64,000 bases of DNA from Capillidium heterosporum (lineage: Eukaryota; Entomophthoromycota; Entomophthoromycetes; Entomophthorales; Capillidiaceae), in contig WBMQ01000008.1 of assembly GCA_016630905.1 (NCBI GenBank), positions 682,001 through 746,000 of the forward strand, written 5' to 3'. A program made the translations under genes and the position numbers. The notes beneath the pieces are model-generated. The model was given only the letters and a program-made list of their open reading frames with translations, was not told where the DNA came from and ran no database searches. Position 1 is the first letter of the stretch. The number at the start of each line of letters is the position of its first letter. Below, one piece after another: positions 36,150 to 48,540 of this stretch.

Positions 36150-36752
36150 TCTGTGCCTCGTATAGAAAGCGGTCAAGGGGCACAAGGACAGTGTCAGTCG
36201 CATCTGCATCGGTTTTTACAAGGAGTACAAAGAAATCTAGAAGTTTGAGAAGATCATTATCAAGTATATCAGAGGCTGAGCTCAAAAAGCACTGAAGCAG
36301 TGTAATGAGGCTTTAATCCTTCCCTCCTTCGACTCAGATAACTTAGAGACTACCAAAAATATTTTAAAGTGCCTTGAGAAGGGTGATTGTCACTATGTCA
36401 GGACTAGATTCATGGGTGGGTACCAAATATGCTGACCACATCAAAGGCAGGCACTTGAAATGCTTCCGTGATCTCAAAAAGCATTTCAAGAAGAATAAGA
36501 TTGACTTGCAAATGCATATTAAGATACGTGTTTTATATAGTTATGTTACTGATTTTACTTTAGAGGTGACTACTTTCAAATGAATAAAAGTGTCGGCAAA
36601 GATAAAGTCGAGGTACTCGTGGATTACTTTGATATCGTCCGAAGCGGTAACATGAAGTACGAGAAAAATAACTTTAAAGAGCTCATTAAAGACATCACTC
36701 TCCTCGAAAAGCTCTTCAAGAACAATGTTGACTACTTTAAGCCCAACCAATA
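36150..36752 (+). pseudogene. decayed Lys-rich gene
   Basis: Coding-like sequence in shifting frames: KAVKGHKDSVSRICIGFYK, then stops (TAG ~36240, TGA ~36280), then ALKQCNEALILPSFDSDNL and TKNILKCLEKGD. Next comes, in another frame, KYADHIKGRHLKCFRDLKK, then in a third DYFQMNKSVGKDKVEVLVDY...LLEKLFKNNVDYFKPNQ ending in TAA at 36752. The base composition is less AT-rich than the surroundings. Alternating Lys and Cys residues suggest a secreted or cytosolic helical protein. Family unknown; a live homologue would be elsewhere. Confidence 0.55.
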
Positions 36753-37498
36753 AGTTTTCTTTGAGTATGTTGCCCTATCTTAATCTATCAGTGCTCTTTA
36801 ACGTGCTCTGTTAAATATATTATCCCTATTATATTTTAGTTTATGCTTTAAGTTATATTATATACACATCCAAATATTGTCATATTGATACTTAGAACTC
36901 CCCTCATACTTAGGCTGAGTCTTTATGTTAGTCATTCATTTATATATTTGTTAATATGAAGCCATAGTATGGATACAATCCAATCTCATATCTAATATAG
37001 TATTCGAGATCAGCACTTTTATATTTTTTGAATTCCACATAGGATACACATTATATTTTTAACTTTTATTAAGATGTGTATTTGCTACAGGTATATAAAA
37101 ACTGCAGTATCGATGTCATGTGAACCAAAGAATTATATATACAAACCTATTTTAAACTATTAACTAAAAGCATATATACATTTTAAGTAATTTAATTATA
37201 TGCTTTAATATATTTACAATTGGAACTTTATTTAAATGTCGATGAACATATAAATTAATGTGTCTATTAAATTTCCTTCAAAATATACATTTCAAAAAAC
37301 TAACCAACGCTTTAACGAATAGTCTACTTATCTTCACAAATTCAGTATAGGTATAAAAATAAGGATGAAAAATAAGCCTAATAAACATACCTACAGTTTT
37401 TAATGGGATAGCATAAATGAATGGCCAGTAAGAATATATGAAAAGCTAAGTTGAATTTGGTTTGCAATCAGTGATTCGGCATCTCGCATTCAACTTTC
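36753..37498. other. AT-rich intergenic
   Basis: Nothing recognised. Confidence 0.5.
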
Positions 37499-38319
37499 TT
37501 ATTTCTTCTCAGGGACGTTCAAGCCTTTGGAGAAAGCAGGAATGCTCTCCTAAACGGTCGATCCACGCCTTGACAGTTGGGGTCAATTCAACTCCAAGCC
37601 CAGGTACAGCACGAACCCTTTTCAACAAAAGTCAATAAATAAAAAATCAAATTTAAATACCATGCGAACAAGGAAACTTCGGCAACGGTGACCTGGTTAC
37701 CAACTAAATAATCTCTTCCTTGAAGTCTCGATTCGAGGACCTATGTGGATAGATAAGTACATGCTAAAGTAGATAGCTGGTAGGTACCGATAACAAACGA
37801 GCACTCTCATCGGTGTAGCGCTTGATACCGTAAGGTACCTTCTCAGGAGCGAATTTAACAAAGTGACCAGCTTGACCAAACATGGGACCTACGCCACCCA
37901 TCTGGAACATAAGCTAACAATACTTAGTTAAAAATATTGGACAGAAAATACCCATTGGATGGCTTCTGAGCGTAATTTAGGATCTTGAGGTAATAACTTG
38001 TGTTCGGGATCGTAGTGTTCGGCCAAGTACAATAAGATGGCTCCTGACTCAAATACAGGGAAAGTCAGCCGTTGGAGTGGTCGACAATGGCTGGAATACG
38101 TCCGTTGGGATTGATCTTCAAGAACCAGTCTTCTTTCTGCTCGTTGTTGGCAAAGGAGATGGCGTGGACCTTGTAAGGTAGGTTCAACAGCTCCAAGGCG
38201 ATGGAAGCTTTGTGTCCGTTGGGGGTACCTACATTCATTGAAAAATATCAATTTAATAAAGTTGATTATACAGACAGAGTATTACCGACGGTGTATAAGG
38301 TGATGTTGGGAGTAGACAT
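37499..38319 (-). pseudogene. Ure2-type glutathione S-transferase, copy 1, frameshifted
   Basis: Inverted near-identical partner of the gene at 45270-46177. From ATG 38319: exon 38319-38286 ([11 protein letters not shown]), exon 38228-37952, then three further exons to a TAA at 37499-37501. Relative to copy 2 it has an extra T after 'AACGGC' and another after 'TTTCCC' in exon 2, plus an extra base in the last exon near 'CGTTTAGGAGAG'. Each breaks the frame (the first gives GGC TGA). The C-terminus is also shorter, lacking the Lys-rich extension of copy 2. Thioredoxin-fold motifs ([24 protein letters not shown]) are still readable in pieces. Confidence 0.8.
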
Positions 38320-38430
38320 CTTTAAAATTCTTTTGAATATCGACACTGTGATTAAATTTGCTTTTTGTTGAGAAGGTTGCAGTTGCTTTTTGGTTTATAT
38401 AGGGGAATTTAGATTAGTAATCTGGTGACG
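37499..38430 (-). repeat. inverted repeat arm 1 (GST pair)
   Basis: Matches 45157-46177 in opposite orientation, including ~110 bp of promoter (TTCCCCTATATAAACC) and the first intron, which differs at only a few bases. Similar introns and flanks mean the duplication is recent or kept uniform by gene conversion. Confidence 0.75.
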
Positions 38431-41400
38431 TGATCTATAGAAATATGGTTTGAGAATATCCTTCATCTAGTTTGTCCTACTATAAATAGGACAAAATAAG
38501 ACCCCATTAATAATGGATTTGCATTCCTGTTTTGCAAGTATAGGAGCTTTGTAGACAATTCTTTAACATAGTTTCAAATTCCCATTTTAAATACGTTATG
38601 GAAGACTTTGAAAGACACATACTACAAACTATATTCCGAATTTACAATGGCAAATTTCTAAACTTATCGATATAATAAATGACCTCATCAAAGCTATATA
38701 ATGACTCTCAAAAGCACTCCAATAGACCTGCTTCTCAAATATCGATTCCCACAATCACATACCTTTGTTCAATTTTTCAACTAGTGAGCAATGTTAGAAA
38801 ACAGATATAAAATAAAACTAGCTTAGTTTGTATAGTACTGTGGAAATGGTATTTAAATTTAATTGATTGTATAGGAAAACAAAATTTTTAATGCAACTAA
38901 AGTTGAAAATCAAAATACCTATATGTAATAGGGATAAAAATCATAATTAAATAGCCTAATTTATATTATAGAGTTCATCTCTCAAATTCAAAATTTTAAC
39001 TTTAACTATAAATAAAATCATATAGTAGCCTTACTGCAGTAGGTTTTACCAACTTGAAGAGGTCCTTAACGTCAACTTCAAACTTTAATAGATCTTTTAG
39101 TTAGCTTCGTATCCTTGGATATTGCATCCTTAATCAAATAATAAACAGTTTCTGCTCCCAAAGCTATATATGTTGACTAGTTAGATGAGCTAGATTGCTG
39201 ACATGCATCAGTTGGGGTTGAGGATACATGTCGAACATTCAAATTTGAGAACTATAAGATGAAAGATATGTCACAGTTTTTCCAACAGTTTGATGTAGGG
39301 ACAGGTACATCATATAGTAAATTTATATCTTTAATCATCGTCCTTGCAACGATCCATAGTACCTAAACTTTAGGAATGGTCGAATACTATACCTAAAGCT
39401 GTGAGCGAAGGGCCGGTCCATAACGATACTGTACAGTTTTTTCTAGGTATGTAATTTCTACTATATACTGCTCCTAAGTTTTGCAGCTTTGAAGTCAGTC
39501 CTTGGTAATGAATTTTGATTTAAACCTATGGCATAGCTTATTTGGATGATTTGATTAGGATTAAAGAATTCTTTGGGGTTGTCCTTCAGATTGTGGTGAA
39601 AGATATTGGCAGCCTATCACGGTGCTTTGGCCACAGTAGTTCACAATTTCAGTTGTAAGTATATTCAGTTTTCGGTTGGTGTTCAATATTTTGTAGTGAA
39701 ACTGGATTTGCGTTAAATTGAACTTAGCATGCTATATCATAAAGCTGATCTGTAAGAGATTTTTGCTAACTATTAAGCCTTCATCTTCCTTAGATTTACC
39801 TACCTTTACCAACTTACTATTCAACTTTACTTTAACCTTTTCATTTATACGTTGATCACTATGTATTCCCTTTACTTCCAATATAACTGTTGAGATTGTC
39901 TCCTAACTTTTAAAGCTACTAAAAGACAAAACTTTGAACTTTTTGAGTTGTTTTACAGATAGGCTGATTAGGTAAGTGTCAGTTGAGTTTGCCTTTGAGG
40001 ATCCTTTAGGAACAAACATATATGAAAATCGAAGAAATCTATTCAGACATATTTCACAGTCATATAGCTCCTTGCCACAGTAGATATTTCGACCTTTACG
40101 CTCATAGCAAGAGATTGTCGATCTGTTACATTTCTCTACACTTTCAGCTATTTGAAAACTCCATATATACGAATACTTCTAAATATACCACTTTTAAAGT
40201 AAGTATGAAAATGTGCTGTTAAAACTATAGAGGAATGTTTATTCTTTTTTAAAGCGGGTTCTTACGCTCATATATTGTTACTAGTAGCATATATGTAAAT
40301 AATGAAGAATTATGTTGAAATGTATTCACTTGGATTTCAATGGGGTCTACATATCCTTTTGATTCATTTTCATTCCGAAAGTTTAGGTGAGCTTTTACAA
40401 TCAAGCTTATGAGAATGCATTAAATTTTCCAGGACTAAATGAAAGTATATGATAGAAGTGATGATAGAGAGATGAGTTTGGAATTGCAAATACTTGCGTC
40501 CTAACTAATAGTATTCATTAGATTGAAGGTAGCTAATTTGGAACCTATTATAGCTTTCAATCACCACTTTTAACTACACTAGTAAACCTCTACGACTTTA
40601 ATCTGAAGGTGTTGATCTGCTAACTTCAGCTTCAATTTAAAACCATCAGATCAATAGTTCGTGTAGTACTATCCTGTTTCCATTATGGCGAACTAACTTC
40701 ATTCAATTTACATTGGAGATAAATTGTGCAAGTACGGATGGAAATGTATTATCTTTCCGTCTATTTGACATTTTTGTACATCAGTTTGAGTAATGCAGCG
40801 TCTGATGCACTACAGGTACAATTGTTTATATTAAAAATACGATATATAAACATCACTATATTTTAAAAGCTGTATTCTATATTTTTATATACTCTACAGA
40901 GCTATTTATATCTATGTTTTCATAAATTTTCTATAGATAAAGGATGGAATATTGATAAAATAGTATATAGATTCTTTCCAAAAATACTTTAGAAAACTAA
41001 GCCGACTTATAAAATTTGGGCAAATTTAAATATGGAGCATTTGTAACTTATTTGTCGATATTAGCGTTGGTAAACCTGAGCTCTCCTATATCAATTCCTC
41101 TGCCATATCAAGCCTTGACCCTTGAACCTGGCTCACGATCTTTTCCTTTATGTTATACTTTTGAGGGATAGACAGTATTATAGGCTGAAGGGAGTTGAAG
41201 GTCTTTTATACACTTCTCTAAATCGAAAGCAGACTAGCATCTTATATATAATCCAGACTAAACAACAGATAGCTTTCTTCATGTATTCTTTTTAGCTAAT
41301 TTATCCAAGGGATATCTATAGTTTGATTGATAGGCTTTATTCCGTCTGAATGAAGTACCGACACAATTTTTATCAAGACTATATTCCAAAAACATTATCG

Positions 41401-42707
41401 GAGTTTATACATCTGCAAAGTAGCCGACAAATGTTTTCATTGTGAGATCGCTCCTCCTTTTTATAGTAGAACATTACCTTCTCCTTTCAAGCCTAGCACC
41501 GCCATTCAAAAGAAAAACCCCAGTTCACCTGTGAGATGTCGGATGACACGTCTCAAACTACTTTATTTAGAACCTAATCCTAGGACCTGCAATTGCATCC
41601 AATTTCAGGTTCAAGGACTTGTCCAACTTTTAGACTTTCAATATCGACTTTTAAGGGTAAAGGGGTACACATACAAAGCAATGTTATGCTGTATCTAAAA
41701 AGACTTTCTTAAACAAGTAATATGGTAATACTTTAAACCTATTGGTAGATGGAGTTTTTATTCAAATTTAGAAAATAACGAGGTGCATAGCCTTGGGTTT
41801 CCATTTAAATTGGTAAAGGAGGTTGGCTAGCCACCTGCATGTTTCATGAGTGCAAAACAAAAGAAACGTGATGAGATACATGCAGATGAATGTTGCGTTG
41901 GTTTAAGGTTTTTTGCCAAGTACAATGCGTTGGGCTGGATTTAAAAGTTTAGGCATTATAAAAACGGACAAATTGGTGCTTTACTATAAAGACTCGAAAC
42001 CCTACACCAAAAGTTTGAAATTCATTCTACATGGGATTTGTCGGTACTATAGTCAAAGTAAAGCCACATCATGAGAGGTAGGCTCATTTAAGTCATAACT
42101 ATGGTCAGCTCACCCCTACATTATAAAGCTTTAGGACGTTATTTAGTAAAATTATTCATTTAACTTTGCAAGTTTGAGATCCTTTCAAAATTTTAGACAA
42201 TCCCTGATCGTATGCTGCACTAGAATAAACTAGGCTTTTAGGCTAAAATATGTGAATGACAATTTCCATATAGGAAACCTACATTCTGAAATCATAGGTT
42301 CATTTCTAAAGGAAAGGGCGAGGCTTATGATGGCGAAGAGCCTAAAACTTCTCTAAACTAACTCCAGGAATGCCGACTTGAATGGGCCGATGGCAAAAGT
42401 TGATTCCCATTAGAAATTATCCTCCTTAAGCCAAGGTTTAGGTTATTCATCTGGTCCATATTTTTAGCAACTATGACAATGTTTCTATATGAAAATGCTT
42501 TGGCTATATAAACCTATACAGGGCATCAATAGCGTTACTTTTTTTAATTTAAAATCGACTTTATATATTGAGCTGCTTAGTTTACCTGCATCGTACATTT
42601 TGTTCTCAAGTTTAGTTAAGCTTCAGTAAGGTCAACTACGCCTTACAACCCTATAAACCCTGTACATATCACTTGTAAATAGTAGCTGTAAATATAAAGA
42701 GTTAGGT
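38431..42707. other. long gene-poor stretch (~4.3 kb)
   Basis: No intact gene supported. Sequence is AT-rich with scattered short frames. One possible orphan leader exon is at 40738. Parts at 39020-39600 and 42050-42430 are less AT-rich and may be old gene relics, but I could not identify them. Confidence 0.4.
40738..40866 (+). CDS. possible orphan signal-peptide exon
   Basis: ATG-initiated 42-aa frame whose first ~20 residues (MEMYYLSVYLTFLYISLSNA) look like a signal peptide. A splice donor (CTACAG|GTACAA) follows at about 40815. I found no convincing continuation downstream, so this may be the first exon of a decayed secreted-protein gene, or chance. Confidence 0.2.
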   Translation: MEMYYLSVYLTFLYISLSNAASDALQVQLFILKIRYINITIF

Positions 42708-43793
42708 ATGTTAAGGCACGACCTTCGACCCTACAAGGCCAATCGCAATAGCATATATAAACAGGACATCGACCAGATCCTAGTTAATTTGATGGATACC
42801 ATGGCCTACAGCTTTCTCAACAACTGGATTGATCCTAGAGTGCCATCAAGTGGTTCAATGAGTCCAAGTACCAAACGCATGTCCAACATCAGCAGTAGAC
42901 CCAGCTTAAATGTAAATGTAAATACGAGGACCAGTACTCTGATATCTCCTTTTATAATAACCAACTTACCGCAAAGCCAACTGCGAAGCTTCAACGATGA
43001 AGTTCAACCCAACCCCACGCCAAATCCCACCAGCAAACGGTTTTCTCAACCCGCCTACAACAATCTTAACGATCGTAGGGTTAGTAACCGCGATTCTATA
43101 GTAAAGTTCAATTCGTTACCCACCAAATCAAAGCGTACTGCGTTGACGATCAAGCCTATAAGCTTCATGAGCGACGACACCAACCTATATCCCAGTCTTG
43201 GTAGCCCCAGTTCTTTAAGTTCAGATACCAGTTACGACGCTCCAAACTCAAGTTACACTTACCTTTTAGTAAATAAGAGCGACCCCTTTCAACTCCGTAA
43301 ACCCAAGTTCAAGTTGAAGTACATCACCTTCCAAGATGACACGATAACCATATACGATGACATCAACCTAAAGAACTCAAATTTCAAGTTACTACTAACA
43401 AAAGGTTCCAAGGTAACGGTTAGTGACGACATCTACAATCAGAACTTTGTCTTGAAATTAGAGAACTTGAACTACCTCAGTACCAACAACTGTTTAGAAT
43501 CCAACACACAGGCCTACTTGAAGTTTTTGAACGCCAACTGCCTCAAGTTTTGGCTACATATGTTGAAATTTCAAATCAATAAGTTGAAGTTCTTAAATCT
43601 GCCTTTACCACCTCCACCTCAGCATCTACCTTTACCTCGCTCCAATCTTTTGAAAAATAACCCGTTTATCGAAGGCGGTGGTGTTGGTAAGGAGGACAAG
43701 GCCAAGTTTGAGAATGAGAATGGTAAGTCGAAAGATAAGGTTAGTAGATTAAAGTTGGTGGCCAGGTTCACCAACAAACTTTTGGCCTTTTGA
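42708..43793 (+). CDS. Ser/Asn-rich protein with C-terminal PH-like domain
   Basis: 361 aa in one exon from a clear ATG. Residues ~50-190 are low-complexity (Ser, Asn, Pro, Thr). Residues ~200-300 look like a pleckstrin-homology-like fold: strands KPKFKLKYITFQDDTITIYDD, then KGSKVTV, NFVLKLENLN, and a final helix with a Trp (CLKFWLHMLKFQINKL), the hallmark position of PH domains. A Pro-run (PLPPPPQHLPLP) and a basic tail follow. Likely membrane- or scaffold-associated. PH assignment is by pattern only. Confidence 0.6.
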   Translation: MLRHDLRPYKANRNSIYKQDIDQILVNLMDTMAYSFLNNWIDPRVPSSGSMSPSTKRMSNISSRPSLNVNVNTRTSTLISPFIITNLPQSQLRSFNDEVQPNPTPNPTSKRFSQPAYNNLNDRRVSNRDSIVKFNSLPTKSKRTALTIKPISFMSDDTNLYPSLGSPSSLSSDTSYDAPNSSYTYLLVNKSDPFQLRKPKFKLKYITFQDDTITIYDDINLKNSNFKLLLTKGSKVTVSDDIYNQNFVLKLENLNYLSTNNCLESNTQAYLKFLNANCLKFWLHMLKFQINKLKFLNLPLPPPPQHLPLPRSNLLKNNPFIEGGGVGKEDKAKFENENGKSKDKVSRLKLVARFTNKLLAF

Positions 43794-45156
43794 GCCGAGA
43801 TTATGGGGATTGACGTGTGCTTTTATTTGAAATAAAGCTGTATTGTATTTATGTAATAGCTTGAATTTTCGTAGTACTATACGTTTGCTCTTGCCAGTAT
43901 ATGTTTTCACAGGTTATGCGGCAAGGTTAAGGTTTAGTTTTACCCCACTTTCTTCCCAATATATACGGTGGTGGATAGAATACATCACGTTCACTTTCTT
44001 TGTCCTATAAGTGAAAGTCATTTAAAAAATGAATATATAGGATGGAGATAAAGCTACATTGCATTTATTCAAATCCACCAACCATAAATATCTAGTTACC
44101 TTCCCTACGATTGAAGGTGTACTTATCTACCTCTTAAACTTGTGTGATTGTCCAGCAAAGTTCTAGCAACTGTCAACCAACTTTCAATTAGTCGAGTTTA
44201 CTAAATCGATGATCGAGTCTAAGGCATTTGTCCTTTCAGAAACTATTTAAATTTGGGCTTTATAAGGGCTAATAACCTGCTCCTCCAGGTTCAGAAGGAT
44301 GGAAGATTCAATTTGATATGCAGTAGTCAGATTTTGAAAAGAGAAGTTTACCGTATCAGCTATATCTACCATTCGCCATCCAAGTTTCGGAGCTTGGATA
44401 TTCTCCAAACCCATCTCCTTCTATTCCTTGTCCTTTGAACCATTTATTTCAATGACTTGAATAGAGTTTATTGGTGATGTTTTGATGGAAAGGAATATCT
44501 TTTCAAATACCTTCACCTGGATTGGGTTTAAGAGGTACAAAGCTAAGTTCCCATTCAGCTTAGAGTATGTGCTGAGGAATCAACTCAATGACTCCAATTT
44601 GCAAATGTATCTTTAAAGTTGAGATATATATTCCAATCTACGAGAGATGGTGTTATCTTTTTCAACTTGAAATAGCCGTGTAGAAACTTGAGGTGAATTT
44701 GAACTGCTTTCCATGAACACAACTGATTGTGGCAGATATCAATAACTTTTTATTATACTTAGCTAAGCAGCTATAATACTTCGTCCTCAGTGTGATATCA
44801 TTGTCAAATTCAACTTCTAGTCCAAATCATAAACTTCACAATCTCATTCAGATCCTAGTAGCCACCATCGTCCTATAGAAGCTACCTTAGCCTTCTAAAA
44901 CAAGTTTCACCAACGATTCTCTACGACTTCTAACATGTATTTGGTAGTAAACTTGGTATACGTTTCTCGGCTAGAAGTTGGTAAATAGCTTGGACTTCCA
45001 TCTTGAAGCAAGAATACAAATTCTAGCTTGATGGGCTATGCTCACTATAGGCTTCGCTAGAAACCTGAGGCCTGCCTTTAATTAATAATACAAGTATCTG
45101 GATTGATAGTAAAAGAAATAGTTTCTTCGATACTCTCGAACCATCCTTTTTTAAAA
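43794..45156. other. intergenic with possible gene relics
   Basis: Less AT-rich patches around 44250-44960 look like broken coding sequence (short frames such as 44253-44438), but no family is recognisable on either strand. Confidence 0.35.
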
Positions 45157-46177
45157 GCACGTCATCGATTACTAATCTAAATTCCCCTATATAAACCAAA
45201 AAGCAACTGCAACCTTCTCAGCAAAAAGCAAATTTAATCACAGTGTCGATATTCAAAAGAATTTTAAAGATGTCTACTCCCAACATCACCTTATACACCG
45301 TCGGTAATACGCTGTCTGTACAACCAACTTTATTAACTTGGTATTTTTTCAACAAATGTAGGTACCCCCAACGGACACAAAGTTTCTATTGCTTTGGAAG
45401 CTGCTGAATCTACCTTACAAGGTCCAAGCCCTTAGCTTTGCCAAGAATGAGCAGAAAGAAGACTGGTTCTTGAAGATCAATCCCAACGGACGTATTCCAG
45501 CCATTGTCGACCACTCCAACGGCGACTTTCCCGTATTTGAGTCAGGAGCCATCTTATTATACTTGGCCGAACACTACGATCCCGAACACAAGTTATTACC
45601 TCAAGATCCTAAACTGCGTTCAGAAGCCATTCAATGGGTATTTTTTGTCCAATATTTTAACTAAGTATTGTTAGCTTATGTTCCAGATGGGTGGTGTAGG
45701 TCCCATGTTTGGTCAAGCCAACCATTTCTTCCGCTATGCTCCCGAAAAAGTCCCCTACGGGATCAAGCGCTACCAGGATGAGACTGCTCGTCTACTATCG
45801 GTAACACTTTCCTCCTTTACCTTTTAACTGATAGAAACGCAGGTTATTGAATCAAGGTTGCAAGGAAGAGAATACTTGGTGGGCAATCAAGTCACCGTCG
45901 CTGAACTTTCCCTGTTCCCATGGTAATTTACTGTTCTTCAAACGATTCTAATTTAGTTTAAAGGGTTCGTGGAGCTCCTTGGGCTGGTGTTGAGCTGAAG
46001 CCCTATCCCCTTGTAGAGGCTTGGACCGAACGTCTCGAACAACATCCAGCCTTCGCCAAAGGTTTGGATGTTCCAGAAAAGAACAATTTGAAAGCACTGT
46101 TGGCCGATAAGGAGGCCGCCGAAAAGTTAGCTAAAGAGTCTTCGGCATGGATTATGAAAGGCCAGGGACAGAAATAA
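45157..46177 (+). repeat. inverted repeat arm 2 (GST pair)
   Basis: Counterpart of 37499-38430; the arms are separated by about 6.7 kb. Similarity starts about 110 bp before the ATG and extends through all introns, fading in the last exon. Confidence 0.75.
45270..46177 (+). CDS. Ure2-type glutathione S-transferase, copy 2 (one frameshift)
   Basis: Cytosolic GST of the Ure2/YfcG class: N-terminal [13 protein letters not shown], thiol-fold core [10 protein letters not shown] and [13 protein letters not shown], helical domain [44 protein letters not shown]. Exons: about 45270-45303, 45361-45638, 45687-45799, 45843-45922, 45966-46177. All join in frame except for one extra A near 45398 (TTGGAAGCTGCTGAA against TTGGAGCTGTTGAA in copy 1), which leads to a TAG at ~45432. 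Either the gene is a fresh pseudogene or the base is a sequence error. The C-terminal extension ([15 protein letters not shown]) is absent from copy 1. Confidence 0.8.
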
Positions 46178-46870
46178 TGTAATAAATAGTTAATTGTGTT
46201 TATTTTTACTTTATGTATTCACAATTTTCTATATGTTAATTTAGCTATTAATTTATCCCTACCTTATTATTTATAAGGATCAATTGAATAATAATATATT
46301 ATTTTTACAATACTTTATAAAGTGCTGCTAACTTTAATTACAATTCTTTTACTATATAGTTTTAAAATGGTGGATATTGTATTAAGCTAATTTCTACATT
46401 CTAACAAAAATGGGTTACAACATCTATTGGTAGTAGATATGCCTTTTTATTAGGCATAGGATTCAAAGGAAAAAGTTTGCGAATATTTTGCCAAGCTTTA
46501 TTTAGAGTACAAATATGCTATAGCTTAAACTTTGATCTATTTAAATATCTTTTCTCTTTATAAGGTTAAGCTACTTTTATAAAGACATGCAACTTTATTG
46601 CCAAGTATACATTTATAAGGTTGTAAATTAGTAGCAAATATTAGATGCTTCGAAATTAAAGGTTGTAAAATAGTTGGTTTAATTTACATTGCAATAGTTT
46701 ATATATACCATTGAAATAGATGAAAAGTTGATAGATAAGATATAAGTGAATGCCACTAGATATAAATCCCATTCACGAAAAATTAATATTGCTTTGAACT
46801 TTATAGAACGACAGTAAAATGTAAGATAGTATATTATACATTTATATAGTCTAAATCTGGGCTATGATAG
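46178..46870. other. AT-rich intergenic
   Basis: Nothing recognised. Confidence 0.5.
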
Positions 46871-46879
46871 GCTTCAATT

Positions 46880-48540
46880 TGGACTACCAGTTGATGGAGC
46901 AAGTCTCAGCACTGATGATGATGGTGCTTGACGTACTCCTTGGGACTTAAATTATTAAATTTCATGGGAAACTTGGGAGCTCAGAATCTGATATCAGGCT
47001 TTGACATAACTATATACAAAAGGATTTAAATTAGCAACTGAGAACTTACATAGATCGATTGTATACAAGTTCCTAGGGAGAGGTTGTAAATAAACTTGGG
47101 TAGAAATGTACCGCGCCAAGGAATGCAAGATATAAACAAATCTCAGGTTGTATAAAACATGTGCGATCTTACAGTCATACTTCCCTCCCTACATGCTTGG
47201 GTTTGAATATAAGCTTATATGACTAGAAGGTTAAGTATTTCTCTGAAATAATGGCCTGCAATCTCTTACTTGCCCTTGAAGGCTTTAGCATCTACCATGC
47301 AAGAGTTGCATTTCTTATAATATAGCTGCTTGATTCAGGCTGAAATTTGATTGTAATATATGTTACTATGTTTAAAGTCATTGGCATTAAATAGTGTGGT
47401 ATATCGCTCTATTATATCACTAAAACTACCATCACTTGAATCTACAAGATTGATGGTATTGTGACTCAATGAAGTAGACACGATGATAGGACTTTTGTAC
47501 CACAAAGTGACTTTCTTGGGATATTTATACCTAATTTAAACTGAGTGTAAGGTTGGGATAGTGGGTCCAACCTGATGCTATTAACTACTCCAAGTTCATA
47601 TTCGATAAACTTAGCTACAACTTCATTACTGCTTGCTACAGTTGACTGTATGTACAGGTATTTTGATGATGCCAAACTGTAGGAAAGCTTCTCTGGGCTT
47701 ACCTACGATGCTTTCATATGGATTAAGATAGCTTTCCAAACTGTTAATTTTGTATTTACTGAAGAATATCAAGCTTTGATTGCATTGTCAACGTTACTGT
47801 CATTTCTTTTAGAAGATGGGTAATCATTAATTGAGGCACTCGGAAAATATCGATTGTAGAGTATTGGATCTCGGTTTGATGAATTCCCAGTACTGCTTAT
47901 TCCAATTAGACATCATGGGCCGCAAATAGATTGCTCATCAAGCTTCTTTTGCTTGAACAGTTGCTTTTCATTAGGTTTTACTAAACTGTGCTTTGGTTTT
48001 ATACTGTTCAATTTTTCCTTCAAATCGTTTAAAGCTATATCGTTGTTGTAAACTATTGAAGATGCTAAAAATGAGCCTAACAAACTATCTTGTTAAAACA
48101 ACTGGTCAGTCATTATAAGCTCCAACGCTGTTTCTACATCTAAGTTGCAATTTTCAATGGCAATTTTATTCTTTCCAAAACCGCATGAATCAGCTAATCG
48201 TAGCGTACTGCCGAAATGCAAAGTTATAGGATAAAGAAGTAGGCATCTTGCCAATTTTTTATTGAATTTGGTCAATTAGGACTTTAGTTTAGATTCGTTT
48301 TGAACATGTGATGAATTATAGATGGATTGGAACTGCCTTTCAAACGGTACATACTTAGAGGTGTAGCCTCCTATCAATTCTTAGGCACTTCTGATGGACT
48401 GTAAACCCATATCAGTCTTATTAATTCAAATTATTTTCTTAAAACCTGGGGCTGAAGTTGCCAATGGCTTGGGTAGTTTATAGCTGGTGTGAAAGCTACC
48501 TAGCAGCAAGTGCTTTTAGCTTACTAAAATTCGGAAAATA
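46880..48540 (-). pseudogene. decayed deubiquitinase-like gene (UBP2/USP25-28-like)
   Basis: Reading leftward, one frame stays coding-like for several hundred codons but carries many stops (TAA or TGA near 48418, 48380, 48276, 48095, 47914). Recognisable pieces: GGYTSKYVPFERQFQSIYN; a UBA-like helix set (GFGKNKIAIENCNLDVETALELI); LLGSFLASSIVYNNDIALNDLKEKL; then GISSTGNSS where USPs have G-N-T-C-Y-L-N; later SPEKLSYSLASSKYL, resembling the TPSKELAYLA segment of Ubp2-class enzymes. The catalytic Cys is not preserved. The family call is tentative; that it is a dead gene is fairly clear. Confidence 0.45.

Noticed and set aside
37928-45664. Programmed +1 frameshifting as the reason for broken GST frames
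   Set aside because: The shifts fall at different places with no common slippery motif and occur independently in the two copies; random indels or sequence errors fit better.
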